Source: Cristatella mucedo (lineage: Eukaryota > Bryozoa > Phylactolaemata > Cristatellidae). Taken from it: a stretch of 64,000 nucleotides of DNA. Positions 1 through 11,022 of this stretch are shown here, piece by piece. Within the stretch, counting starts at the first letter, position 1. The number at the start of each line of letters is the position of its first letter. The stretch lies in the NCBI GenBank assembly GCA_009760855.2, contig WPIO01000007.1, forward strand, positions 5,082,501 to 5,146,500, written 5' to 3'. The position numbers were made by a program, and so were the translations under genes. The notes beneath the pieces are model-generated. The model saw only the letters and a list, made by a program, of their open reading frames with translations, was not told the DNA's origin and did not search any database.

Positions 1-632
1 TGTTTAACACCCAATCTCAAGTCATTTGATGTCTGCTGTAGAACTTTGCTAGTGACATTGACCTAAAACAAATTGTCGAATTACTACAGCAATACTACAC
101 ATTTTTCTATGTTATTGGCCAGTGTTTGTGCTTCAGATCTCGTCATAGCTCCAGCCAACCTTTTCTGACTAGTATCTTCATATCTCCAAATCAGTGCATC
201 GTAGACTTTGTCAAGATTGTATCTCAGCGGATTCAGAGCATCAATTCCACCTTTCCATCTTGTTTCACTGAGTGGTTTTACCCTAAGATCACTGACGTCA
301 GTGATGTGATTTTTTAGGAATTCCTAATACCAAAATTCCTAATACCAAAATTTAGGAATACCTAATACCAAGTGGATGCTAAGAAAAATTGGACATTTAC
401 AGCATCTAAAGCTAAGAAATTCACGGCCTCCGGGCAACTCGTTGCTTCATCATTACATCATTTACTTCATCATTTACTCCTTAGTTGCAAGGTACCCCAT
501 ACGAAAGGTTCGAGTGCTGCTAAAAAAAATCCAGGCACTGCCGGCTTCAGCTGCACTACCCAGCTCTTTCACTGACTGTTGAAGCCGTTTTCTCCCCGAA
601 AGCCAATGCGCCCAAGGAACGACGTCGCCGAC
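1..632. other. No gene recognised
   Basis: AT-leaning sequence with no recognised coding or repeat feature apart from a short tandem near 316-372 (listed separately). Confidence 0.6.
316..372. repeat. Short tandem repeat, about 15-bp unit
   Basis: Three imperfect copies of a TTCCTAATACCAAAA-like unit; the third copy is interrupted. Confidence 0.7.
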
Positions 633-639
633 CTACCCA

Positions 640-1330
640 CAAACCCCTAGCACCCGTTGCTTGACTGGTAACCAGTGCAGGTCGGTGAGAAGTGGTGTGA
701 TGTGGCACCTGTGACGCTCACGACAGACAAGCCTAGCCGCAAAGTTTTGCACAAGTTGTAAGCGCCTGATTGCACAGGCCGGTAGGCCAGAACGCAGTGA
801 GTTACAAATGTCAAAACGAGATGTCACAAATGCATGAACCAACTTAGATGCGATATCCCTATCTAAACAAGCACACATTTTAGCTATGTTATGGAACTGA
901 AAGTAGGCAGACTTGACTGTGGAGCTGATCTGTAACCCCGTGAATGGGCACAACAAGCACATCGCCTCTAGCATCAGCATGTAATCTGGACATCTTATTG
1001 TTAATGTGACCTTTCACTAGACGATCAGATCAGCTCCAGTAAAATCTGCCTACTATTAGCAATGTAGCACTGCAAAATGTGGGTTTGATTAGATAGGATA
1101 CAGCATTTAAGGTGGCCCATATAGGAGTATACATTTTGAAAAGGTGGACCAAGCACAGATCCCTGGAGTACCTCATATTTTCAAGGCTCGTCGGATGACT
1201 TTAAGTACAATGTGACAGGCACTCACGAAGGAATGGATGATGAATAGTATCAAAAGCTGCCAGGAAATCCAGCAGAACTGTCCGACAGACTACAGAAAAC
1301 AGCATCACCGAGTCCCTTAAACACTGACAA
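640..1330 (-). mobile_element. L2/CR1-like LINE fragment
   Basis: Minus-strand translation gives STVKSAYFQFHNIAK, KLVHAFVTSR, RRLQLVQNFAARLVCRERH and LHWLPVKQR, the C-terminal part of the reverse transcriptase ORF shared by all LINE copies in this window. Upstream parts (about 1,100-1,300) match the QGSVLGP and SAAFDTID stretches but are broken by frameshifts. The 3' UTR is missing. Confidence 0.85.
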
Positions 1331-1795
1331 AGAGCTGACACTGCAGAGTAATCATGTCTAAAATCTCACCAGAACTTACTAGGTTTGATGGCGCTTATGC
1401 CAGCTGTCCACAGGGACCCACAAAATATGTACACAAACACTCAGTGGCGATGCTGGTGATGGTGGTGCAAAGACAGCAGGCAGCTGTTAGCTATAATTCT
1501 CAAAGCCACCAGTCAAAGAGACTATCTCGACTACAGCAATAATGGGGACACCACGGAAAAGTGTGAAAGCTGAGTAAGCAAGCCCTGAAGACACCACGGA
1601 GTTTTGGTAGTCAGAAAGAGGAGCATGGCGCCTCGGACAGACCTATGCCTGCATGCAAGCGAATCGGCTAATGATGCCTGAAAACTCACAGACGACAACT
1701 AAACGTCACTAGACAGGCCACCTGGACCGGAAACACACATTTATATGAAGAATAGAACACTAAAGGAAAAAACAAAATTCAAGTGCTCCTGTATC
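1331..1795. other. No gene recognised
   Basis: Unique-looking sequence between a LINE fragment and a SINE; no exon or repeat match seen. Confidence 0.5.
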
Positions 1796-1946
1796 TTAAC
1801 CCATGAGCTAAGGTGTTGGCTCTTCACGAACCAGGTCTTAGGTTCGAGTCCTGCATTGGGCGGTTCTTTATCGCCCGATGCAAGCAGTGGTGATAGCCGT
1901 AAAGGCTCTTCTGCTGCTATAAAAATTAGGCTGTACAATCAGCTGA
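1796..1946 (+). mobile_element. SINE family A copy
   Basis: tRNA-like head with a B-box (GGTTCGAGTCC), followed by the family body TTTATCGCC, GGTGATAGCCGTAAAGGCTC and a GCTGTACAATCAGCTGA end. Confidence 0.85.
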
Positions 1947-1952
1947 GCTTAA

Positions 1953-4563
1953 GTGCTCGGTTTGCCTAACTCAGCACGCATCGTTTTAACACTGCTGTAA
2001 GTCTCAATCGAGGACTCGAGTTCAAACTGCCATCATTGCTTTTCCTGGGCCCCAGCATTTAGACTAGCACCAAACCAAGTAAGCAGCTAATGAGGTGAGA
2101 CCTCTACTAGAGTCGTTCAACAGCAAAAGTGCAGTAGGCCAAAACCACTCCTTGGTTCATCCTTTTAATCCCATGCATGCTGAAGACATAGCTCATCGAA
2201 CAGCCAATGGTGATCACCAAACTTGGGGGCCTCGGCATGAGTTGTTCAGCAAAGTATATAAGATATAAGAATCTCTGTTGATTGCTGCTTTGGTATGTGG
2301 TTACATGCACCATTGTGGCTACCAAACACACACAGCAGGCCACTAGCAATAAATGGTCGACTGGACAGATGATGCTTGTTTACCATAATCTATAGGAAAT
2401 ATGTCTGTCGTAAGCTTCAGTTACTGGTATGGTTAGCAAACCGGTTCGATAGCACGGATATATAGAAGGTATATAGATAACTAGATATAAGAAGACCCAG
2501 AGGTAAAAGAAGCAGAACACAAGCCAGCCAGAATCTGCCACTCACTTCGAAAACTGGAGCCTGAACGAGAGAGGAGTGGATACGGATAACAACCATGTAC
2601 ATGCTTCATAGAAGAGTTTGCAGTCACCAAAAGACCGAAAATGATAATGACATTCTTATTAATCGGGGCTCATCAGCCGAATTTTCGTCTACTTGACAGA
2701 AAGTAGCTTGCCAAACCCCTTATCCAAGCGAAAGGCGACCGTGTTGCCTGTTATTCTTAGGATCAGGTGCCTAGCAGCAAGGCCGGCGATTTTTGGTCGT
2801 TTTTAGTTTTCTATTCGCTATGGCTGAGCGATCTGCTCGAGACCAGAGCCCGCAATACCAGCTACACACAATCAGAATACTCAAACTGCGATTTAACCCG
2901 AACCCTCGGCCGGCTTTAGCACAGCCGATGCACAGCACAATCTTAGCTTTGCACAACATCAGCTAGCGTTTTCTCTTGATAGAAGTCGTGCCAACACCCG
3001 ACTGTGGCAAATGAAAGGACACTCCATATACAGGTCAAAACCTCCACGGGACAAAAAAGTCCAGCTGACAACGTAACCACAGGCCATTATTAAACGGCTG
3101 TTCGGAAGTCTGAGGTTCGAGCATAGCCACTTTATCAGAATAAACGACTGCCCAATCGCATACAAGGGCTAAAGACACCGAACACTTTTCCTTCATAAGG
3201 GAGCTACTGTTCAGAACATCTGGAAAAAACAATGGCACCGTCACAATAATCTCTGCCCCAGGCTAGGTGATCGGCAGACCACAGCCACAGTTGCCCAAAC
3301 TGTGGTTGCAGATAGTCCTAGCCGAAGCAGCAGCTACAAAAGCATCCAGCTGCCTCAGGCACGAGCAACAGGACGAGTACTGCAGACACAGAGATGTGTG
3401 TCTCAGCTAATACGGTGTCCTGCTATGAGTACTATGCTCATAGCAGGTCATCGTGCTAGCTGAGGCATACATCTTTCAGCCACGTTCTTCTAATGGCTCT
3501 CGACTGAAAAGATTGCTCAGGAGAGAAAGAGAATCTTGGAAACTTCCGCTGGTGCACATTGAGCTTCGATATACAAAACTAGTCGATGTCATCTGGTATT
3601 ACAGGTATCTGGACTCCCGAATGTCCTTCAGCATACACCCAGCTTTAAGAGGCACAGCATCAAAGTAGACCTTGAACGACTTAGAATGGTCATTTTCCCA
3701 AGAGATAAACTCCTTTTATCAATTAGTGCATGTGCAACTTCGAGTCAAAGCACATCCTGCTATGCTCAGCACAAGAGCGAAATAAAAATTAAAAAATACA
3801 TAAATTAAGATGCTGCCGAAAAACCTTAGCAAGATCGATTCATTGGCAAGTACATCGAAGGCCTCGGAACTACTATATAAGGAACAGATTTATTCCATTT
3901 TTGTTTGCAAGGGAGAGGGTTCATCTGTGATTTCCAGCAAAGTAGCAATGTAGGCGGTGTTGGCTGCTATTAATCCTCTTACACCACAACAGCTCAAGGA
4001 ATACAAGAATTGCATGGGAACGTACGGGCTTAAATGGCAAGGGCCATGTATAGCAGCTGACTAATATGGCTAAAAATACACACTGGGCAATTTTTGGTTG
4101 CAGTTTTTTACTCCCAAAAAAGGCAGAGGCAAACTAGTACCCATTATTTGCATTGGCGTTCACACAGCCTTGGCTTGCCACCTTGACTTACAACTTACCA
4201 AATGTCATGCAAATCAGGCGAATCAAGTGCTTCCAGCCAAATAGCGCCTGCTAGCCACTGGTGCCAATACTGTCTCCTCACGGTCATTTACTGTTACACA
4301 ATTTGCTTTCAACATTGACAACATTTGACGAAGTTACTTGAGTGCAGAACAACGTAGGAGTACAGCCAGCATTACGACTGGCTGCTATGATGCCAGGCAC
4401 ACACTCACCTTGAGAATTTTCCAGCAATCGAACTATTGCACAGACAGCTAGCTGTTTCTTGTGTAATGTTGTTACATAAGACCAAAACATGAGCAACCAC
4501 AGCTACAGCTTAAACGGCCCAATGGTCATGCGCTTACTAGAGTGGAGTAACAAGAAAAAGAAC
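1953..4563. other. No gene recognised
   Basis: About 2.6 kb that should lie downstream of, or within, a TRIP4 3' intron. I searched the minus strand for the remaining ASCH-domain exons and saw none. Only an inverted repeat at 3402-3464 stands out. Confidence 0.5.
3402..3464. repeat. Inverted repeat, 28-bp arms with 7-nt spacer
   Basis: Arms 3402-3429 and 3437-3464 match at 24 of 28 positions. The inner 11 bp (CCTGCTATGAG and its complement) are perfect. Confidence 0.85.
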
Positions 4564-4712
4564 GGCTGATTTAACAGCCTTATTTATGTAACAGCAGAAG
4601 TTGTGGGGCTATCACCCCCTCACTTGCAATGGGCAATCAAGGATTGCCTGCTGAAGGACTTTAACCCACGACCTGAGTCGTGAAGTGCAGGCACCTTACT
4701 ATTGGGCTGAGA
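4564..4712 (-). mobile_element. SINE family A copy
   Basis: Reverse-oriented copy: GGCTGATTTAACAGCC tail at the left, a degraded B-box near 4670, and the tRNA-like head ending near 4712. Confidence 0.8.
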
Positions 4713-5880
4713 TCTAGTCTTGCTGTCCCTCTTCTTCCCCTTCCCCCATTCTCTGTCCATTTCTCTCCTGCTCTTTCCTCGGAATCGTAGCTGGCACAGA
4801 GACATAGCAACAGATGCCTGGGTCCTCAACAGCTGTCGGTAACCACAGCTCCTATGACCCTACAAATGGACTATCACGAATCCTACTGGATCCAGCAGAC
4901 AGGCAATTGCTTTCACTAAAGGCAAAGGTCGCTGAGAAGAAGAAAAGAAGCTGAGCTGCAGCTCCAAGGTTAGATAGCCCGTCAAGCGCCATCAATCCCA
5001 CCGAAGTAAAAAAAAAAAAAAGCACACCAACGTCAAGTCCACAGCCAGACCCGCAAACAAAGAAACAGTTTGCAACCGAAGTCTGGACACCAGTGTTCTC
5101 TTGTTAGTTGTACACTGGCATGCAAAGCGATATATCCCACCCTGCTACTTTATTTTTTGCTCGGTCTTCCCACTCTCTCGGCCTTTCCTGCATCATTCTG
5201 CTCTCTTCTCTCCTGTGCATTAGGATAACGACGAGCTGCCGATCTGGCAGAAGAAGCAGCTGTCTGATTATTATCACCACCTGTGGCTCACCTGCTTCGC
5301 CTAAATGCAAGACAGCCGTGCACTCCCTAAGCAGCACACGGGCTAGCACTGTAACCAGGCTGCAATGCCCAACATAATGGTGATAATCAGCCAACAAGAG
5401 TGCAGCAGAGGGTAGGACAACAGGGCATGCTGCTCTCAAACAATCACGGTTCAAGTGTCATGTTAGCTGTGGCAGGCTCCAAGCCTTACGTAAACAGCAG
5501 AACATATTGCCTGACACCCGATGCCAGCTATGGCAGGACAACGACACTCAGCTATCAAGCCAAACCTAGACCAATTTATCCTCTAGGAGTAAAGAGAGTA
5601 TTTCGGTGCCTCCAGTACGCTAGCGGTTCGGACGATAGGATCAGGCATGGTTAAAACATTGGAAGTCGATGTTGTTCGGGCATGCCGGTGGAAATCGTGG
5701 CTTGGGTTCCTTGATGATAGGCACGCCAAATAGCCTACATTATGCAGCATTCCCGAAGACAACAAACACTACCACCCGATTACTACTGTGATGCATAAAT
5801 AAGATTTCACTACACTGACCGGCTAAACTCATTGTTACTCCCAATACTAATCTGAAGATACATCATAACTGCTCGGTTCT
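4713..5880. other. No gene recognised
   Basis: Contains an A-run near 5007 and a 116-codon minus-strand open frame at 5104-5454 of unknown and doubtful meaning. No exon of TRIP4 was found here. Confidence 0.5.
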
Positions 5881-5926
5881 GCTTAAATGGGGCTGCTTAA
5901 ATAGGCCTGCTTAAATGGGGCTGCTT
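5881..5926. repeat. 14-bp tandem repeat
   Basis: Three copies and a part of GCTTAAATGGGGCT, abutting the 3' boundary of a LINE fragment. Confidence 0.8.
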
Positions 5927-5937
5927 CAAAAACCGAC

Positions 5938-6512
5938 ATATGCACATAAAGGTCGAATCACATAAACAACCCACCAATTGCTGTATTAAACAGATGCATT
6001 GCAAGTTTCTTTTTAAATGTGGTCAAGTCAGGAGATGTCGTGGCGTAAGTCAGAAGTGAGTTATAGGCTTCGGGAGCATACGAACTAAAGGCACGTTCTC
6101 CAAAGGATTTGATGTTTGTACGAGGTATAGGTAAACGATTAGATTCCGAAAAGCGAGTGGTACGATGCTTAGCTTCGTAGGGTAGTAGATCTGATAGGTA
6201 GGCTGGAGCCAAAGAATGGAGGGACCTAAAAGTGAGTGACAAAACCTTGAAGTCGATCTGTTGCTTGACTGGGAGCCAGTGCAGGTCGGCGAGAAGTGGT
6301 GTGATGTGGCAACTGCGACGCTCACGACAGACAAGCCTAGCTGCGGAGTTTTGCACCAGCTGTAAGCTTCTGATTGCACAGGCGGGTAGACCAGCAAGCA
6401 GTGAGTTACAGAAGTCGAGATGGGATGTTAGAAATGCATGGACCAATTTAGATGTGGTATCCCTGCCTAAACAAGCCCGAATTTTAGCAATGTTATGTAC
6501 CTGAAAGTAGGC
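5938..6512 (-). mobile_element. L2/CR1-like LINE fragment
   Basis: Near-continuous minus-strand frame from AYFQVHNIAKIRACL through NSAARLVCRERRSCHITPLL, VLSLTFRSLHSLAPAYLSDL and PDLTTFKKKLAMHLFNTAI. This is the C-terminus of the LINE reverse transcriptase ORF. Truncated at both ends. Confidence 0.9.
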
Positions 6513-6776
6513 ACCAAAACCAAGGCATAATTGAAAGCAAACTAAACGGCACAATCCCTGATCCAATAAGAACAGTGCAGCAAATTTTGAAGGCCTGCTG
6601 AGCCAGCCAGTTCAATGCTAGCAATCAAGCCAACGAGAAGCATGGCAAAAGCAAACATGCGCACTTACAACATAATCAAGCAACAATTCAATGCAGCACA
6701 GTACTCTGTCCTGCCTGCTGCAACGTACGACAGTGCAAATGGCAGCGCAATCATTCTACTGATCGACGACACTTAC

Positions 6777-7066
6777 TGTTTTATCCCTTTAACAAGCAGC
6801 GACGCCCAGGGCTGATGCATGCTTAAGCAGAGCCCTTGATCGCTGATCTCCAGCAGCTGGCGGTCTTGAATCCTTGTGAGCAGACCGCCAGTACCGCACT
6901 GCAGATGCTGCGACGGCATGGACCGGTTCGACTTCCCACTGGGTCCGTAGCCTTGCTTCGGGTGTGTCATGCTCGCCTGCTGTTGGCTGGCATGAGGAGC
7001 AGTGGCAGCAGTAGACGCATTCTGACAGCCAGCATGCCGAAACTCATCCATGCTCACCTCAACATA
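6777..7066 (-). CDS. TRIP4: TRIP4 coding exon 9 (start of ASCH domain)
   Basis: Residues 360-455. It has a variable, Gln/Ser-rich first part, then CLSMHQPWASLLVKGIK, the first strand and helix of the ASCH domain, a putative RNA-binding fold. It ends two bases into a codon at a perfect GTAAGT donor, so at least one more exon must follow. Confidence 0.95.
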
Positions 7067-10000
7067 CTGTAACAGATGCAAAATAATGCCGAATTTGCTG
7101 TCTGCCACCAATCACACTATGAAAGACGCCTGGCCGACGGTGGAAAATACCAATCCTCAGAGACATAATCCAGCCCCAACTGCAGACAGAACGGTAGGAT
7201 AGCAATGGGATCCTCCTGCCTTTGGATACTTCAATTAAGCTTGGTTTACATAGTCAGCTATAATAATAATACTAATAAAAATAAGACATTTGAATAGCAC
7301 ACTAAGAGAACTGAATCTCCGCTCAAGCACTTCACAAAGGCTGTAGAGGAAGAATGTCAATTGGTTAGTGCTAACATATACAATGTCAGTATGCATAAGC
7401 ACATAAAGGAAATTCACTCAGACTAATCAAATGCTTCGAGGAAAAGATGGATTTTGCTACCTTTTAAATGTAGTCCGGAATATCTCACCTAACTTCTTCT
7501 TCGATGAGCTCTAGATGCATCTCGCCATTGTCACAAGTCTGATGCTGATCTCATCATCACTGCCATTTTGTGTGCTATTGCCACCATCACCATCGTTATC
7601 AACCCGCTCAATGGCCGTCATCCACAATTTGAAAAATGTGCGGAAACAAATGCTAATTTCTCTATTATTGTCATAATCACTATGTTAAGCGAGACTTCGT
7701 CTTCTTTTCACTCTTTTCACCTTTATTATAATCACTCACTTTCACTGTTCTCACAGATCGTTGGCCAGTGGCATGCAGAATCTAATCAGTAAGCGTGCAG
7801 CACGCATGCTGGCTGAAGAGTTGACGTCCTGAAGATCTGACTTACTTCAGATTTAAGGCAACAGCATCTGCAAGTTCAAACTTCCGATGTTTTCTGACGT
7901 ACAAGTGGCTGTTTTCCGGTCGTTCTAAGTCGAGTGAAACTTAGAGAAGATTCAAATCAGAGCTCACTGAAATCAAGACCCCCCAGATACAGTGATGCGA
8001 AATTAATGTGTGAAGGCCAAGAGAGCCTCGGGGTTTGGCTGCTGTGTAACTGAAGTGCTGCCAATTTTAGAAGGTCTTGCTCTGGAGCAGGAATCAATAG
8101 CTGACTTAGCTCAAAAGACGCAATTGCAAGAAGGCATGCTAAAAAGAAGCATCAATTAACAGATGCTCAACATCCTCTTTGAAAGGCAAAAAGAAAACCA
8201 GTGCAGAGTGACAAGCAAGCACCTTAAGTGCCATGCCAGCAGCAGTAGGGTCAATCAAGCTTCCTGCAGCTGGGAGATGGTCAGGCAGAGGCGCATTCCT
8301 CTGGCTGGCATCACGGTCCGTGTCTGGCACTTGCGCAGCATCAACAATTCTTCTACCTACAACAAAGCATAGGCGATAAGAAGAAAGCCTGCTCAGAAGT
8401 CAGAACTTAACAACCACGCCTTTCAATCGCAACAGCTTTGGGAGCTTTGGTCCCACGAGTGCCACATGCTCTGTATACAGCAGGGGCAACTGCCGAGTTG
8501 CCCCTTCTAAAGGACCTCGTTATTTACTCAGGAGTGCTGCCAGCAAATTATGCATGAACAAGCAAAATCTGATTCGTAGGGCTGCCACAAGCGAGCACAA
8601 AACAATGTGTGCACGAGCGCACGAAAGCTCGTGCATCAAAGGAACGTGTAAACTTGCATATGTATGCACATAATGCGTAAGCTCACAACAAATGCCACAA
8701 CAAATGCCAACAAGCAAGCAAGCTCATGCACATCGACGCCTGTGTGCACACATACACATTCTTGTTCAAGTGAACTCTCTCACAACTCTGTTCAAGTACA
8801 CTTAATGTACTCTTTTCACATAATAATAGCAACCCTACTATAACAAGGAAGCAATAGTACTTGTAGAACAATGGTAGCCATTGCAGGAAGTATCCATTTC
8901 CTAAGACATTTCAGTTTCTAAAAAAAATCGTCTGCGAACAGCATGAGGAGACACTGCCGCAGCTTGATTAGCAAATGGTTGTAAAACAGAAGGGAATATT
9001 CGATCAAGAGTAACCATATTCATAGCCAAGCCACTTGCGATCCTGTTAAACAGTCTCTAGTTTTTCGGACATTTCCTAATCGAGGTGGCACTCGCAGCTA
9101 CCTTTGTAGCACTACTCATAGGTAAACTGTAAAAGCATAGCTTATTATGACATCAGCAACAATCTCGAAGCATGTACCCAAGAATATGCCAAATTGTTTA
9201 TCAAAGGAACTCTGAACACTACTGCTGAGTACAATCATTAGCCAGGCATCCATAGATGTGCAGGCGATCCCTTGCTTACAGTTCTGGCAGGCCAGCATAG
9301 GATTAATTGCAATGAACTCCCGCCCCACTGCCGCCGACGCTACAGACGGCTTACAAAGTGAGCCACTGAGCAAAAGAAGCCACACCTGCAATATCAATGG
9401 TCACTACGCGGTCCCGGAGTGAGGCGTGCTTTTGCTGGTGGTGGCGATCCTCGGCCTGACGTGCCGAGGATCGCTCCTCGCTGCTCAGCCACCTAGAGCC
9501 CGTGGAGTAGTAGTCGGACTCGTCGTCGATCACCTGCGTCCGCCGAGCGCTGCAAAGAGCGAGGGCACCACGTGAGGAGTCAAAAACTGCCCAGGAGACT
9601 GCTAGCAACCTCAATTCAGCATGTGGTATAGCGGCTGAATGAGTGGACATATTCACAGCCTAAATAGCATGGCGACACCCATCAAGCAGACATTCAAAGC
9701 AGCTCTCTCAGTCTGCCTAACTAGCTAAGTTCATGCACATAAACAAAATCAAAAAAAGCGTATGCAAATCCTAGCCAAATACAGCATGAAAATTCAGCCA
9801 CTCACATTTAACGATACAAGAGAATTAAATGCAGCTGAGTCGATAGAAGGGCCTTTCTTTCTCGATTACAGCCCAGTGCATTTTCAAACCAAAATGCATG
9901 AAAAATATTAATATGCATTATTGAACTCAGAGCTTGAATGTATGATCATAATCAAATCCAAAGAGGCAATATGAAACTTAGCTTGCAAAATACTCACCCA

Positions 10001-10982
10001 AACACGACGATTAACATAGTTTATGACCTCCCACAACAACTGCACCCTTCTATGAAGCCACAGCCGATGTCCCAAAGAACGTCTCACACATCACAAATAA
10101 TATCATCACGTGAGTGCCACGTGCCTCGCGATCTCTCTGCCTTTCTACTTTTGCCCGGGGTCAGACCAACTGCCGCAAAGCGAATAAACAGCCTGATAAA
10201 ACTTGGGTTTTTCAGTGCATTCTCGGTGTACTTATAACGGCTGGACAATCAATGCATAAGACACTCTACATCAGTTCTTAAGCAAGACTGACATATAGAC
10301 ACATATTATCAAAGTTTACAAAGGCTCTTCGGGCTAAGAGAACAGCCACAACAGATTTAAGGTGGAATTGTGCTGCAACAGTGTTGTGAGCGTGAGTGCA
10401 CGCATATTGCTAAGCAACAAACGACTTATAGCACTCGGATGCAACCAAACTCAACAACGTTTAATAATCAGCTCCAGTTTCGCAGACGTTAATGCTAACC
10501 GGCACTTCCTGTCGTCTATGGCTCTGGAACGCTGTGCTCTGATTGGCTGACGTCGTTGCCAGCGCCTAGCAGCACGAACACTACGTTTCCGATTGGCCCC
10601 CAGCCTAGTACCTGCAGACAACATTTAGGCGCCTACACTGCAATAAGGCTGGGGTATGCACTCTCACTTCACGGTCTCGAAACAGCTTAGCAGTATTCTC
10701 TCTCCCTCTCTCTCCTGCTTTCTAAACAACATCTGTAAAGTGCCTAGAAAGAGATCCAGTTCTCTGAGGGCACTATACAAATGTATTATTATTATCTCTC
10801 CCTTATCTCCCCACTTTCTCCGTCCTTCTCCCAATCTCTGCTTTCCTCTCCATATTGCTCTCTCCCCCTCTTACCTCTCTCCCTTCCCTCTCTCTTTCTC
10901 TATTTCTTTCCCTATTCCCTCTCTTCCTCCCCTATCTCATCTTTCTCCCACCTGTCTCTCTCTCTCTCTCCATTTCTTTCTT

Positions 10983-11022
<40 letters not shown>

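Noticed and set aside
1796-1946. Possible genuine tRNA genes at B-box matches
   Set aside because: All such matches are in SINE copies. None folds into a full cloverleaf with intact A-box, anticodon arm and acceptor stem.
2771-2959. Minus-strand frame with SWYCGLWSRADR, considered as an ASCH exon
   Set aside because: The HRGRLW motif is not reproduced and there is no suitable acceptor in the required phase.
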